From Paenibacillus zeisoli (GTDB lineage: Bacteria > Bacillota > Bacilli > Paenibacillales > Paenibacillaceae): a DNA stretch of 64,000 nucleotides. Location: NCBI RefSeq assembly GCF_003994465.1, contig NZ_RZNX01000003.1:62234-126233 (forward strand), written 5' to 3'. The notes under the pieces are model-generated. The model was not told the DNA's origin, did not search any database, and saw only the letters and a program-made list of their open reading frames with translations. Below, piece after piece: positions 17,367 through 24,353 of the stretch; position 1 is the stretch's first letter; every line of letters starts with the position of its first letter. Both the position numbers and the translations under genes were made by a program.

Positions 17367-17509
17367 GACTCATTTGACCCTCCTTCATCTCTCTGTCTGA
17401 ACTCCACATCGCTCTCCATTCTTACGGAGGAGCTTTCTTTCTCTTTCTCATCATAACCAGGTATGTAGAGTTTAAAGCGGCAGCTAAAGCTAGTCGGTAA
17501 ATTTCACGA

Positions 17510-17610
17510 TGAAAAAAAGACAAAAAGAGCCCGCTGTTGGCAGGCTCCTCCGGTGATCTCCGATATCAAACTCTAGCGTCATTATAACAAGGGGCAGCGC
17601 ACCATGTAAA
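17510..17610 (-). promoter_or_regulatory. Promoter plus leader RNA with terminator, candidate ion riboswitch (copy C)
   Basis: Minus strand: -35 TTTACA (17605-17610), 18-bp spacer, -10 TATAAT (17581-17586), leader with TTTGATATCGGAGATCACCG and GAGGAGCCTGCCA, terminator hairpin 17527-17547 (GAGCCTGC/GCGGGCTC, loop CAACA), then TTTTTGTCTTTTTTTC. From the TTTACA box to the T-tract it parallels copy B. About 145 nt separate the terminator from the antiporter start at 17366; I see no further gene there. Confidence 0.7.
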
Positions 17611-17717
17611 GAATAATTCCAGGGCACTTATGTCCGTGATCAGGTATTTCCCTTCCTACCGGCACATATAATTAGATGCATGAATTTCAGGGAGATATCG
17701 TTAGAACGGGGTGAAAT

Positions 17718-18554
17718 ATGTTGTCGGTGAATAGAAGCATTACAATTTGGGAGGAGCATGCCTTCTGGATTGCCATTTTGCAGGATCACGCCATATTCGT
17801 ACTCGAAGGTCTGGCCCCTTATGAGAAGCAGTGGATAGCTGCGGCAGATCAATATATTCAGGCATTTGGAGATCTTCTTAACAAATTGAATAATCTGCCT
17901 AAGGATGAGGATGTAAGCTCAGAAAGAATGATCCAAATAGCCAAGGAAATCTGGCCCGTCGCCAAGGGATATTATGAGTTTGAGGGAACGGTGCAGAGGC
18001 ACCGGATCAACAACGAGATTCAGATTAGCTTGTCCCCCACTTATTTCAACGGTACTCTTAATGAGAATCAGGAGTACTTACGCCAGCTTTCTTTTTATGT
18101 ACAAGGTCAACCCGCACCCGTGCTCTCCGTCGTAGAGCTGCTCGATCTGTGGCTGGAAGACCAGCTAGGGCATGCTATTCTGCTTCGAAATGTTCTTGAT
18201 CCCATGGAAGTTGATCTTATTCATCGTATAGACGCTTACTCCCTCAAGATCCAAGGCTTCATGGTGCAGAACCGGGCAATGGTAGGCTATTTGCGATTCT
18301 CTCCCCCCGGATTTAGACGCCAGCAGCTTCTGGCTCATGAAGTGGGCATAACCGTGCTTGAGTTGAATAGCTTCATCAATATGGTTGTCACGCGTTACGA
18401 GAACAAGGAGGTGTTCAATAAAACAACCCTCCGGTTCCTTGAGCATCACTTCCCCGAGACCTGTTATTTCATCATTTCTCTAAGTGATTATGCGCCCGAG
18501 TTAAGGGAGATTGCTATGAACTGTTCTCTTAAGAAACCTTCGTTTCAGTCTTAA
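17718..18554 (+). CDS. DUF2935 domain protein
   Basis: 278 residues, helical, with two copies of a ferritin-like element: WEEHAFWIAILQDHAIFVLEGL near the start and LWLEDQLGHAILLRNVLDPME around the middle. Each carries E-x-H type residues that could bind metal, as typical of DUF2935 proteins in Bacillus and Paenibacillus. No signal peptide or membrane helix. Function is not established. GGGGTG precedes the ATG. A decayed copy of the 3' end of such a gene, together with its terminator, lies 4 kb downstream (22415-22652). Confidence 0.82.
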   Translation: MLSVNRSITIWEEHAFWIAILQDHAIFVLEGLAPYEKQWIAAADQYIQAFGDLLNKLNNLPKDEDVSSERMIQIAKEIWPVAKGYYEFEGTVQRHRINNEIQISLSPTYFNGTLNENQEYLRQLSFYVQGQPAPVLSVVELLDLWLEDQLGHAILLRNVLDPMEVDLIHRIDAYSLKIQGFMVQNRAMVGYLRFSPPGFRRQQLLAHEVGITVLELNSFINMVVTRYENKEVFNKTTLRFLEHHFPETCYFIISLSDYAPELREIAMNCSLKKPSFQS

Positions 18555-18584
18555 TAATTAATTTACTTTAGAACCACCATTCCA

Positions 18585-18630
18585 AAAAGACTCGTAAGAT
18601 CAGGTAATCTGATTCTACGGGTCTTTTTTT
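18585..18630 (+). terminator. Terminator of the DUF2935 gene
   Basis: Hairpin AAAGAC-CGTA-GATCAG / CTGAT-TACG-GTCTTT followed by seven T on the plus strand. A hairpin of related sequence follows the gene remnant at 22600-22652. Confidence 0.85.
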
Positions 18631-18661
18631 ATTCCATACTTCTTTTCTCCGCAAAAAATGC

Positions 18662-18692
18662 TTGCTCTAGAGTTAACTCGAAGGTGTATATT
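18662..18692 (+). promoter_or_regulatory. MerR-type promoter with 19-bp spacer
   Basis: -35 TTGCTC (18662-18667) and -10 TATATT (18687-18692) are 19 bp apart and span an imperfect dyad CTCTAGAGTTAACTCGAAG. The overlong spacer with a dyad between the boxes is the hallmark of MerR-activated promoters. The regulator's ATG is only seven bases after the -10, so its mRNA should be leaderless. Confidence 0.75.
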
Positions 18693-18698
18693 GGGTTC

Positions 18699-19094
18699 AT
18701 GGAAAAGTTATTAACCATTCGTCAGGTCGCAGCTGTCACCGGTCTTAGTGTCCATACCCTTCGCTATTATGAGAATATAGGTCTTCTATGTTCCATTGAT
18801 CGCGATGAAAATGGGTACCGTTGTTATTCTTCATTGGACGTCACTTGGATTGAATTTCTAACTCGCCTTAAAGCCACTGGAATGTCGATTACCAAAATGC
18901 TGGAAATTGCTGAACTCCGGAGGCAAGGTGATCCAACTTTAACGGCAAGGAGGATTCTTCTCGAGGAGCACTATGCTGAAGTTCAGAACAGAATTATGGA
19001 ACTTCAGAAAAATCTTGATTTACTCGCTGATAAAATCGTGACTTATAAAGGAATGGAAGATAATTACCGATTAAGGCAGGAATCTTCCGGGTAG
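18699..19094 (+). CDS. MerR-family transcriptional regulator
   Basis: 131 residues. N-terminal winged helix with TIRQVAAVTGLSVHTLRYYENIGLL and the wing NGYRCYSSLDVTWIEFLTRLKATGMSITKM, then a long dimerisation coiled coil (EEHYAEVQNRIMELQKNLDLLADKIVTYK). No Cys-rich metal site, so it is of the drug/stress-sensing kind. ATG at 18699 is preferred over the in-frame GTG at 18684, which lies inside the promoter. No ribosome site is seen, consistent with leaderless translation. It precedes an MFS efflux gene that it likely controls. Confidence 0.87.
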   Translation: MEKLLTIRQVAAVTGLSVHTLRYYENIGLLCSIDRDENGYRCYSSLDVTWIEFLTRLKATGMSITKMLEIAELRRQGDPTLTARRILLEEHYAEVQNRIMELQKNLDLLADKIVTYKGMEDNYRLRQESSG

Positions 19095-19239
19095 GCAACA
19101 GCACAGTTTCTCTATTCAAAACTCACAAACATCAGGTGGGATGAGTTTATTCTATTTTTCATTTGGTGTTGGAGAGTTTTTGCTCATAATACCAACTAAA
19201 CACATGAAATTAATACGTATAATGAAAGGATGAATTCTT

Positions 19240-20418
19240 TTGCATTCCAAAAAATCATTTCTCACTTATGCTATTGCCCTCGGCGTATTTGGCATTACAA
19301 ATACCGAGGTTGGCATCGTAGGCATTTTGCCCATCATAGCCGATAAATTCCATATTGGCGCATCCCAAGCGGGTATGCTCGTAAGCATGTTTGCCTTGAT
19401 CATTGCCATTTCTGGTCCATTCATGACCTTATTATTCTCTGGAGTAAACCGGAAAAAGATTCTGGCTAGCGTGCTAGTTGTTTTTACGATCTCTAACCTT
19501 CTATCCGCCTTTGCCTCGAGTTATAACGTCTTGATGATCGTTCGGCTAATTCCTGCTTTTCTCCATCCTGTCTATTTCTCAGTTGCCTTTGCGGCAGCGG
19601 CAAGCTCTGTCCCCCAAGAACAAAGTGCCCTAGCGCTGGCTAAAGTGTTCACCGGGTTAACGGTGGGGATGGTATTAGGCGTTCCGATCACATCCTTTAT
19701 AGGAGATCAATTCTCACTTGAAACTGCGTTTCTTTTTTCCTCCGTCGTCCATGCCATTTCACTGCTTGGAATTCTGATCTTCCTTCCATCTATGCCCGTC
19801 ACAAGACGGTTATCCTATGGGAAACAACTGAATGTCCTGACCAAGCCCCAATTGTGGCTTAATATTGCAGCCGCTTGTTGTATCCTGGCGTCCTTATACT
19901 CTGTCTATGCCTATTTTGCTGAATATCTCGAGGTAGTTACAGGAATGAGCGGTAAAATGGTAAGCATCATGTTAATTCTATTTGGCGCAAGCGGGATCAT
20001 TGGCAATATGCAGGCCGCTAAATTTTTGAGCAGAAACATGGTAAAAACCATTATTTCTTATCCCCTTGTGCTCGGAGCTATCTATTGTCTGATCTACTAC
20101 CTCGGAAGCTATTCCATTCCCATGAGTATCATCATAATTATCTGGGGGGCTGTATTTACCGGCGGCCTGATTGTAAGTCAAACTTGGTTAACTTCCGAAG
20201 CCTCAGAAGCACCTGAATTTGCTAATAGTCTGTTTGTCTCCTTTGGAAACCTAGGGATTACGATTGGCACCACCCTAGGCGGATGGTTTCTGTCACAGAT
20301 GGGAACACACCTGATTGCTTGGAGTGGCGTATTGTTTCTCGTGCTTGCGTCTGCATGCATCGGGTTGAAAATCAAGTTGTTTGGTTCAAAAAAAGGATTC
20401 GAAACCTCTACTGAGTAA
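19240..20418 (+). CDS. MFS transporter, DHA1/AraJ-like efflux protein
   Basis: 392 residues with 12 membrane helices. Family features include FGITNTEVGIVGILPIIADKFHIGASQAGMLVSMFALIIAISGPF in helices 1-2, NRKKIL loop, and VFTGLTVGMVLGVPITSFIGDQFSLETAF (motif C-like antiporter signature GxxxGVPxxxxxG). Such proteins export sugars or drugs using the proton gradient. The only suitable start is a TTG at 19240 with AAAGGA upstream. It lies 145 bp after the MerR gene on the same strand; MerR-MFS pairs are typical inducible efflux units. The substrate cannot be told. Confidence 0.85.
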   Translation: MHSKKSFLTYAIALGVFGITNTEVGIVGILPIIADKFHIGASQAGMLVSMFALIIAISGPFMTLLFSGVNRKKILASVLVVFTISNLLSAFASSYNVLMIVRLIPAFLHPVYFSVAFAAAASSVPQEQSALALAKVFTGLTVGMVLGVPITSFIGDQFSLETAFLFSSVVHAISLLGILIFLPSMPVTRRLSYGKQLNVLTKPQLWLNIAAACCILASLYSVYAYFAEYLEVVTGMSGKMVSIMLILFGASGIIGNMQAAKFLSRNMVKTIISYPLVLGAIYCLIYYLGSYSIPMSIIIIIWGAVFTGGLIVSQTWLTSEASEAPEFANSLFVSFGNLGITIGTTLGGWFLSQMGTHLIAWSGVLFLVLASACIGLKIKLFGSKKGFETSTE

Positions 20419-20448
20419 AAAGTGAACAACGGTCTATCTCGTCCATTC

Positions 20449-20490
20449 AAAAATTGCCGTTGCTCAAATTATTGAGTAACGGCAATTTTT
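20449..20490. terminator. Bidirectional terminator
   Basis: AAAATTGCCGTT-CTCAA / TTGAG-AACGGCAATTTTT hairpin between the rightward MFS gene and the leftward gene ending at 20501, with A- and T-tracts on either side. Confidence 0.85.
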
Positions 20491-20500
20491 ATCTAAGATA

Positions 20501-21109
20501 CTACTTAACTTTTTCTTCATCTTTTAAAATTATTATTTTGTATGTTTCATCTGTAATTTCAAATGTGTCCGTGATAGATATTTCAATATCATTAAATCTA
20601 GCTTTCAAATTGGTTTGAAGTTCATTTACATCGGGCAGGTTTGTTACAAATAGGTATAGATCATTTATCTTCAAGCAATCGACATCTACATCCATTTCAA
20701 TTTTTGTTAAATCTTTAAGCCTTCTGTCAATATTTTCAACTCTGCAAATGATTTTGTCACCATGATCCATACCAACCTGTTCTTTTCCGAACCTCTCTTC
20801 GTATTCTTCTCTCTGTCTATGGGCTTCTTCTAATCCAAGCTTTGCTATTAACCCACCTTGAACCAAACTATATTGTCTACTAAAAAGTTCAGAAAGGCGT
20901 CTGAAATTGGGGGTTCCAGCTTTAAAAATATATACTAACTCGCATAACAGGGTTCCAATATCACTTTCCATAAGAATTGTTCTTAACTGTTTCCATTCCT
21001 CAGCAAGTTCATACCATATATCTTCATCTGAATCAATAAGCATTCCAACCTTATGAAATTCTTCTTTGTAATAAAGGAAATTCCTTTTGACGTTTTTATT
21101 TATAGACAT
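20501..21109 (-). CDS. Hypothetical protein, 202 aa, AT-rich
   Basis: A soluble, charged helical protein (KRNFLYYKEEFHKVGMLIDSDEDIWYELAEEWKQLRTILMESDIG...) that I do not recognise. The middle part (QREEYEERFGKEQ) looks coiled-coil, and the C-terminal 80 residues alternate beta-like strands (KINDLYLFVTNLPDV, DIEISITDTFEITDE). It is clearly more AT-rich than the flanking genes, follows the DUF4352-like gene by 10 bp on the same strand and has GAGGG before its ATG, so the two form an operon within a probably acquired segment. Confidence 0.65.
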   Translation of the reverse strand: MSINKNVKRNFLYYKEEFHKVGMLIDSDEDIWYELAEEWKQLRTILMESDIGTLLCELVYIFKAGTPNFRRLSELFSRQYSLVQGGLIAKLGLEEAHRQREEYEERFGKEQVGMDHGDKIICRVENIDRRLKDLTKIEMDVDVDCLKINDLYLFVTNLPDVNELQTNLKARFNDIEISITDTFEITDETYKIIILKDEEKVK

Positions 21110-21119
21110 TGAAGATCCC

Positions 21120-21581
21120 TCACTCTAATATTAAATCGACCGTCCAAGGTCCCCAAAGTTTTACTAATAGTTTTAATTCTTTTGCTTTATTAGGGACCTT
21201 AAAATCAATATTTTCTGTAACATTCTCATTATGGGAAAGAGATTGAATTAATTTATTTATAGAAACTGGTGTGTATTCCCTTTTACCTGAATCTCTTAGA
21301 ACAAATGAATTAGCATCTACATGTAAAGGATCTTTATCAAAATTTAGAACACTTATATTTACGGAAATATATTTGTACAATGAGTCTTGCTTTTTTATTG
21401 TTGCTTTGTTGACTGTCCATTTAAAAGGGCTGTTAATAATTTCTTCACCAAATTCAACAATTCTGTTTGGATCATACGGGGTATCCTTTATATATAAAGG
21501 CCTCTGGCTAAACCAAATTATGACTAGAATTACTGGAATAATCAGTAGAACTATTATTGTATTTATAAACAACCTTTTCAT
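21120..21581 (-). CDS. Membrane-anchored DUF4352-like protein
   Basis: 153 residues: N-terminal membrane helix (NTIIVLLIIPVILVIIW), then PYDPNRIVEFGEEIINSPFKWTVNKATI and a beta-rich extracellular domain with the DUF4352/telokin-like pattern (KYISVNISVLNFDKDPLHVDANSFVLRDSGKREYTP...). It is a paralog of the divergent gene at 21875. The ATG at 21581 is chosen because the hydrophobic anchor follows directly; its ribosome site is weak. Function unknown; such domains are usually displayed outside the membrane. Confidence 0.7.
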   Translation of the reverse strand: MKRLFINTIIVLLIIPVILVIIWFSQRPLYIKDTPYDPNRIVEFGEEIINSPFKWTVNKATIKKQDSLYKYISVNISVLNFDKDPLHVDANSFVLRDSGKREYTPVSINKLIQSLSHNENVTENIDFKVPNKAKELKLLVKLWGPWTVDLILE

Positions 21582-21874
21582 CACTCTAATAACCCACTTT
21601 CCCCTAATTAAGCAAATTTTTAAATACACTATTCTCCATAATCATGCTCTGGAAGACCACCAACATCAAGATAAATAGGTTTCATAAATGAAACATTTTC
21701 TTCCAGTTCACATTGTATTATATAGACAATTCAAACTTATTAAAAATAATAAAAATATGGAGTGCCCAACTCCATACCTAACTTTTAGCACTCCAATAAT
21801 AACCATAATTAAGGTTAACGAAAAGATAAAGAAAGGTATGTAAACTAAATTTCAGAAGATTATTAAATTGGGGG

Positions 21875-22342
21875 GTGTGCATTATAAATTTTGTTAAACA
21901 GATAAGTGTCCTAATTATCGTTATGTTAACAATTATAGGTCTATTATATAGTTGCCAGAAGGGATTATTTGATAAAAGCTACTCTTATGATCCTAATCGA
22001 ATTTATGAGGTCGGAGAACTAATTAAAGATCCTCCTTTCGAATATAAAGTTAATGAAGCTTCAATAACGAAGCGAGATCATAAAAGCAAATATTTAACCA
22101 TTAATGTATATCTTATTAATTATGATAGAGATGGAAGAACTTTTGAACCTACTATGTTTATCTTAAAAGATTCAGATAATAATACGTACAGACCTTACTC
22201 CACTGACAAAGTGACTGTCACTCTTGGTCATGGTCAGAGTATTACAGGGGGAATAAAATTTTTAGTCCCTGAAAACACACAAAAACTTAGATTGGAAATT
22301 AACACCCAAGGCCACATTAATAAGATCGATTTAAAATTATAA
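21875..22342 (+). CDS. Membrane-anchored DUF4352-like protein, paralog
   Basis: 155 residues with an N-terminal hydrophobic stretch ending LLYSCQ, so it could be a lipoprotein. The mature region YDPNRIYEVGELIKDPPFEYKVNEASITKRD.SKYLTINVYLINYDRDGR.FEPTMFILKDSDN aligns along its length with the product of 21120-21581, read divergently. The start is uncertain: the GTG at 21875 lies right after a G-run, and the next ATG is 48 bases further and lacks a ribosome site. The anchor length of the paralog supports the upstream start. AT-rich like its neighbours. Confidence 0.68.
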   Translation: MCIINFVKQISVLIIVMLTIIGLLYSCQKGLFDKSYSYDPNRIYEVGELIKDPPFEYKVNEASITKRDHKSKYLTINVYLINYDRDGRTFEPTMFILKDSDNNTYRPYSTDKVTVTLGHGQSITGGIKFLVPENTQKLRLEINTQGHINKIDLKL

Positions 22343-22414
22343 CTAATATTAGTAAATTATATAAACAACCTAGCTAATGAAGTCGTTTGAATTGTTCTTC
22401 ATTGGCATTTTTAA

Positions 22415-22532
22415 CTGAGTCTTTTTCGAGGCCTGAGACCCGCCTTTTCCTTATAGGCTAAGCGCTTGTGTACCTGAATTAAGGGAGATGACCTCGAACT
22501 GCTCTCTTAAGAAGCCTTCGTTTCAGTCTTAA
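22415..22532 (+). pseudogene. Decayed 3' end of a DUF2935 gene
   Basis: Translating with one frameshift gives PET.LF..., then VPELREMTSNCSLKKPSFQS and a stop, matching the last about 35 residues of the DUF2935 protein at 17718-18554 (PELREIAMNCSLKKPSFQS). The 3' untranslated bases are also similar (GTTAATTTACT) and a homologous hairpin follows at 22600. The rest of the gene is missing. It marks the right border of the MerR/MFS/AT-rich insert. Confidence 0.75.
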
Positions 22533-22599
22533 AGTTAATTTACTAAATAATCCCCAATCTCAAATTTCGATAGACCCATAATCCAATACCTTGAATTAC

Positions 22600-22652
22600 A
22601 AAAGAAAATGACCAGTAAGATCAACATTCTGATCCTATGGTCATTTTCTTTT
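22600..22652. terminator. Terminator hairpin homologous to that at 18585
   Basis: A 14-bp perfect outer stem (22600-22613 with 22639-22652, arm AAAAGAAAATGACC) with inner AGATCA/TGATC pairing. The GTAAGATCA..TGAT core is shared with the terminator of the intact DUF2935 gene. It also lies 15 bp beyond the stop of the small leftward gene at 22667 and can serve both strands. Confidence 0.75.
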
Positions 22653-22666
22653 ACTTATCTATCCTG

Positions 22667-22822
22667 TTACTTCCTATTCTTACGATCATAGACACCCCCG
22701 AACGCGATTCCCAGAGCAACTCCAATAGTAATTCCGACAGCTATATTGTGCATAGTTACACCGAGTGCAGCTCCAAACGCAATCCCTATGGCCAATCCTC
22801 TTCCCATGCTTTTTCTTCTCAT
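22667..22822 (-). CDS. Small glycine-zipper membrane protein, 51 aa
   Basis: Frame MRRKSMGRGLAIGIAFGAAL... with two short hydrophobic segments containing repeated GxxxG/AxxxG spacing and a basic C-terminus (YDRKNRK). GTGAGGTG lies eight bases before the ATG. It is the last gene of the leftward ABC transporter operon, 51 bp after the preceding small gene. Such glycine-zipper miniproteins insert in membranes; function unknown. Confidence 0.65.
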   Translation of the reverse strand: MRRKSMGRGLAIGIAFGAALGVTMHNIAVGITIGVALGIAFGGVYDRKNRK

Positions 22823-22873
22823 CCTGGCAGCACCTCACTTTATTTGTTAGTCTGCTGTTGGGCTATCAGAAAT

Positions 22874-23059
22874 CTATACTTTCTTTAGACCTTTTCTCTT
22901 GCTCAACTGGACAAGGATATAGATGTTCCCGACTATCGTGATACCACTTATAATCCCTTTAAAGAAATCATTAATGGGCAGCTCATAATGATTCGTTAAT
23001 ATCAACGTATTAGTGAGACAGAGCATTAGCATGATCAGCAGAAAAAACTTCTTGGTCAT
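22874..23059 (-). CDS. Small two-helix membrane protein, 61 aa
   Basis: Two hydrophobic segments (FFLLIMLMLCLTNTLIL and GIISGITIVGNIYILVQL) separated by a short polar loop, with a basic tail KRKGLKKV. GGGAGG is well placed before the ATG. It begins 13 bp after the ABC permease at 23073-24353, hence cotranscribed. It may be an accessory of the transporter; no family recognised. Confidence 0.7.
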   Translation of the reverse strand: MTKKFFLLIMLMLCLTNTLILTNHYELPINDFFKGIISGITIVGNIYILVQLSKRKGLKKV

Positions 23060-23072
23060 CTCAATTCCTCCC

Positions 23073-24353
23073 TTAGATCTTATAAGCCTGCATAGCCTTG
23101 CGGACTTCCTTCCAAGTAGGACGCTTACCGTACATCAATACCCCGGTGCGGTAGATCTTGGCGGATAGCCATCCGAACACGAAGATTGAGACAAGCAGGA
23201 TCAGGAGCGATAAGCCAACCTCCCACATCGCTACATCTCCAAGGCCCACACGGATCAGCATCGATACCGGGGAGGTGAATGGGATATAGGATGCGATTTT
23301 GAGGATCATGGAGTTAGGAGATGAAGCACTGAAGGTTCCAATGTAGAACGAAGCCAGGCTGATCATCGTAATCGGCATAACCGCTTGACCCAGGTCTTCG
23401 GTTCTGCTGACCATAGAACCCACAGCAGCGAACAAAGTTGAGAACAGCATATATCCGAGTACATAGAACACTAATCCATAGAGCAGCACACTGAGATCAA
23501 GCTGATTGATATCAATATTTAGCTGACTGAACGCTTCGCGGTTATGAGGCAGCATCACGTTGATCGCAATTACTGCTCCGAAGATACCGATCTGCAGGAT
23601 CCCGATCAGGAACATACCTACAATTTTGCCGAACATTTGGGTTAACGGAGACACACTTGTAATCAGAATTTCCATAATCCGCGAGCTCTTCTCAGAAGTC
23701 ACTTCCGACGCAATCATATTCCCGGTCATCATGGTCGTCATCCAGAACAGCACGATCATAATATAGACGAACACATAATTTGCACCGGTCTGCTTACCCT
23801 TGCCAGATGCCTCTGTACCGCCCTGACCCTTAATCTGCTGGGCGTCGATTTGAACCGGCTGGTTCAATGCCGCAACCTGGGCATCACTCAGAGATCCTTT
23901 GGTGATATACTGTGTTTTCACAATTTGCAGTCCGCTTTGCAGGGCATTTTGAAGACCCATGTCGAGACTGCCGGCCTTGGAGGTATACACAGCTTCCGGG
24001 AACTGTCCCGCCGGAGCGTCCTTGAACTGTAAATACCCGTCAATCTTCTTATCCTCAATATCTTTGCTAAGTGCCTTCTCATCGGCTTGCTCATACTTCA
24101 CCAGCTTAAAGCCGGCCTTTGGCTGACTCGCGGCGAACTGCTCTAGTCGAAGGGCAATCTCGGATTGACTCCCGTAGATGAGTCCGATCTTTGTCTCTTT
24201 ATTGCCATCATCGCCAGTGAATAATTTGATCAGATAAGGAACGTTAACCCCAATCGTAACCAGTAGTGCGAATATAATCGTCGTAATCACAAAAGCCTTC
24301 GTTCTCACCTTATTCCAAAATGTAAAACCAATTACCGTACCCAGCTTATTCAT
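23073..24353 (-). CDS. ABC transporter permease, NatB/YhaP-like
   Basis: 426 residues: first helix near the N-terminus (AFVITTIIFALLVTIGVNVPYLI), a large extracellular region of about 150 residues, and six C-terminal membrane helices starting at NYVFVYIMIVLFWMTTMMTGNMIASEVTSEKSSRIMEILITSVSP, the ABC-2 permease signature. B. subtilis NatB and YhaP export Na+ or unknown substrates. The ATG at 24353 follows GAGGTGG; it overlaps the upstream ATPase gene by 8 bp, so the two are translationally coupled partners. Confidence 0.85.
   Translation of the reverse strand: MNKLGTVIGFTFWNKVRTKAFVITTIIFALLVTIGVNVPYLIKLFTGDDGNKETKIGLIYGSQSEIALRLEQFAASQPKAGFKLVKYEQADEKALSKDIEDKKIDGYLQFKDAPAGQFPEAVYTSKAGSLDMGLQNALQSGLQIVKTQYITKGSLSDAQVAALNQPVQIDAQQIKGQGGTEASGKGKQTGANYVFVYIMIVLFWMTTMMTGNMIASEVTSEKSSRIMEILITSVSPLTQMFGKIVGMFLIGILQIGIFGAVIAINVMLPHNREAFSQLNIDINQLDLSVLLYGLVFYVLGYMLFSTLFAAVGSMVSRTEDLGQAVMPITMISLASFYIGTFSASSPNSMILKIASYIPFTSPVSMLIRVGLGDVAMWEVGLSLLILLVSIFVFGWLSAKIYRTGVLMYGKRPTWKEVRKAMQAYKI

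Noticed and set aside
18486-22550. Direct repeats as attachment sites of an integrative element
   Set aside because: The repeats are a diverged gene end of about 70-75% identity rather than exact att sites, and no integrase or recombinase gene lies between them.
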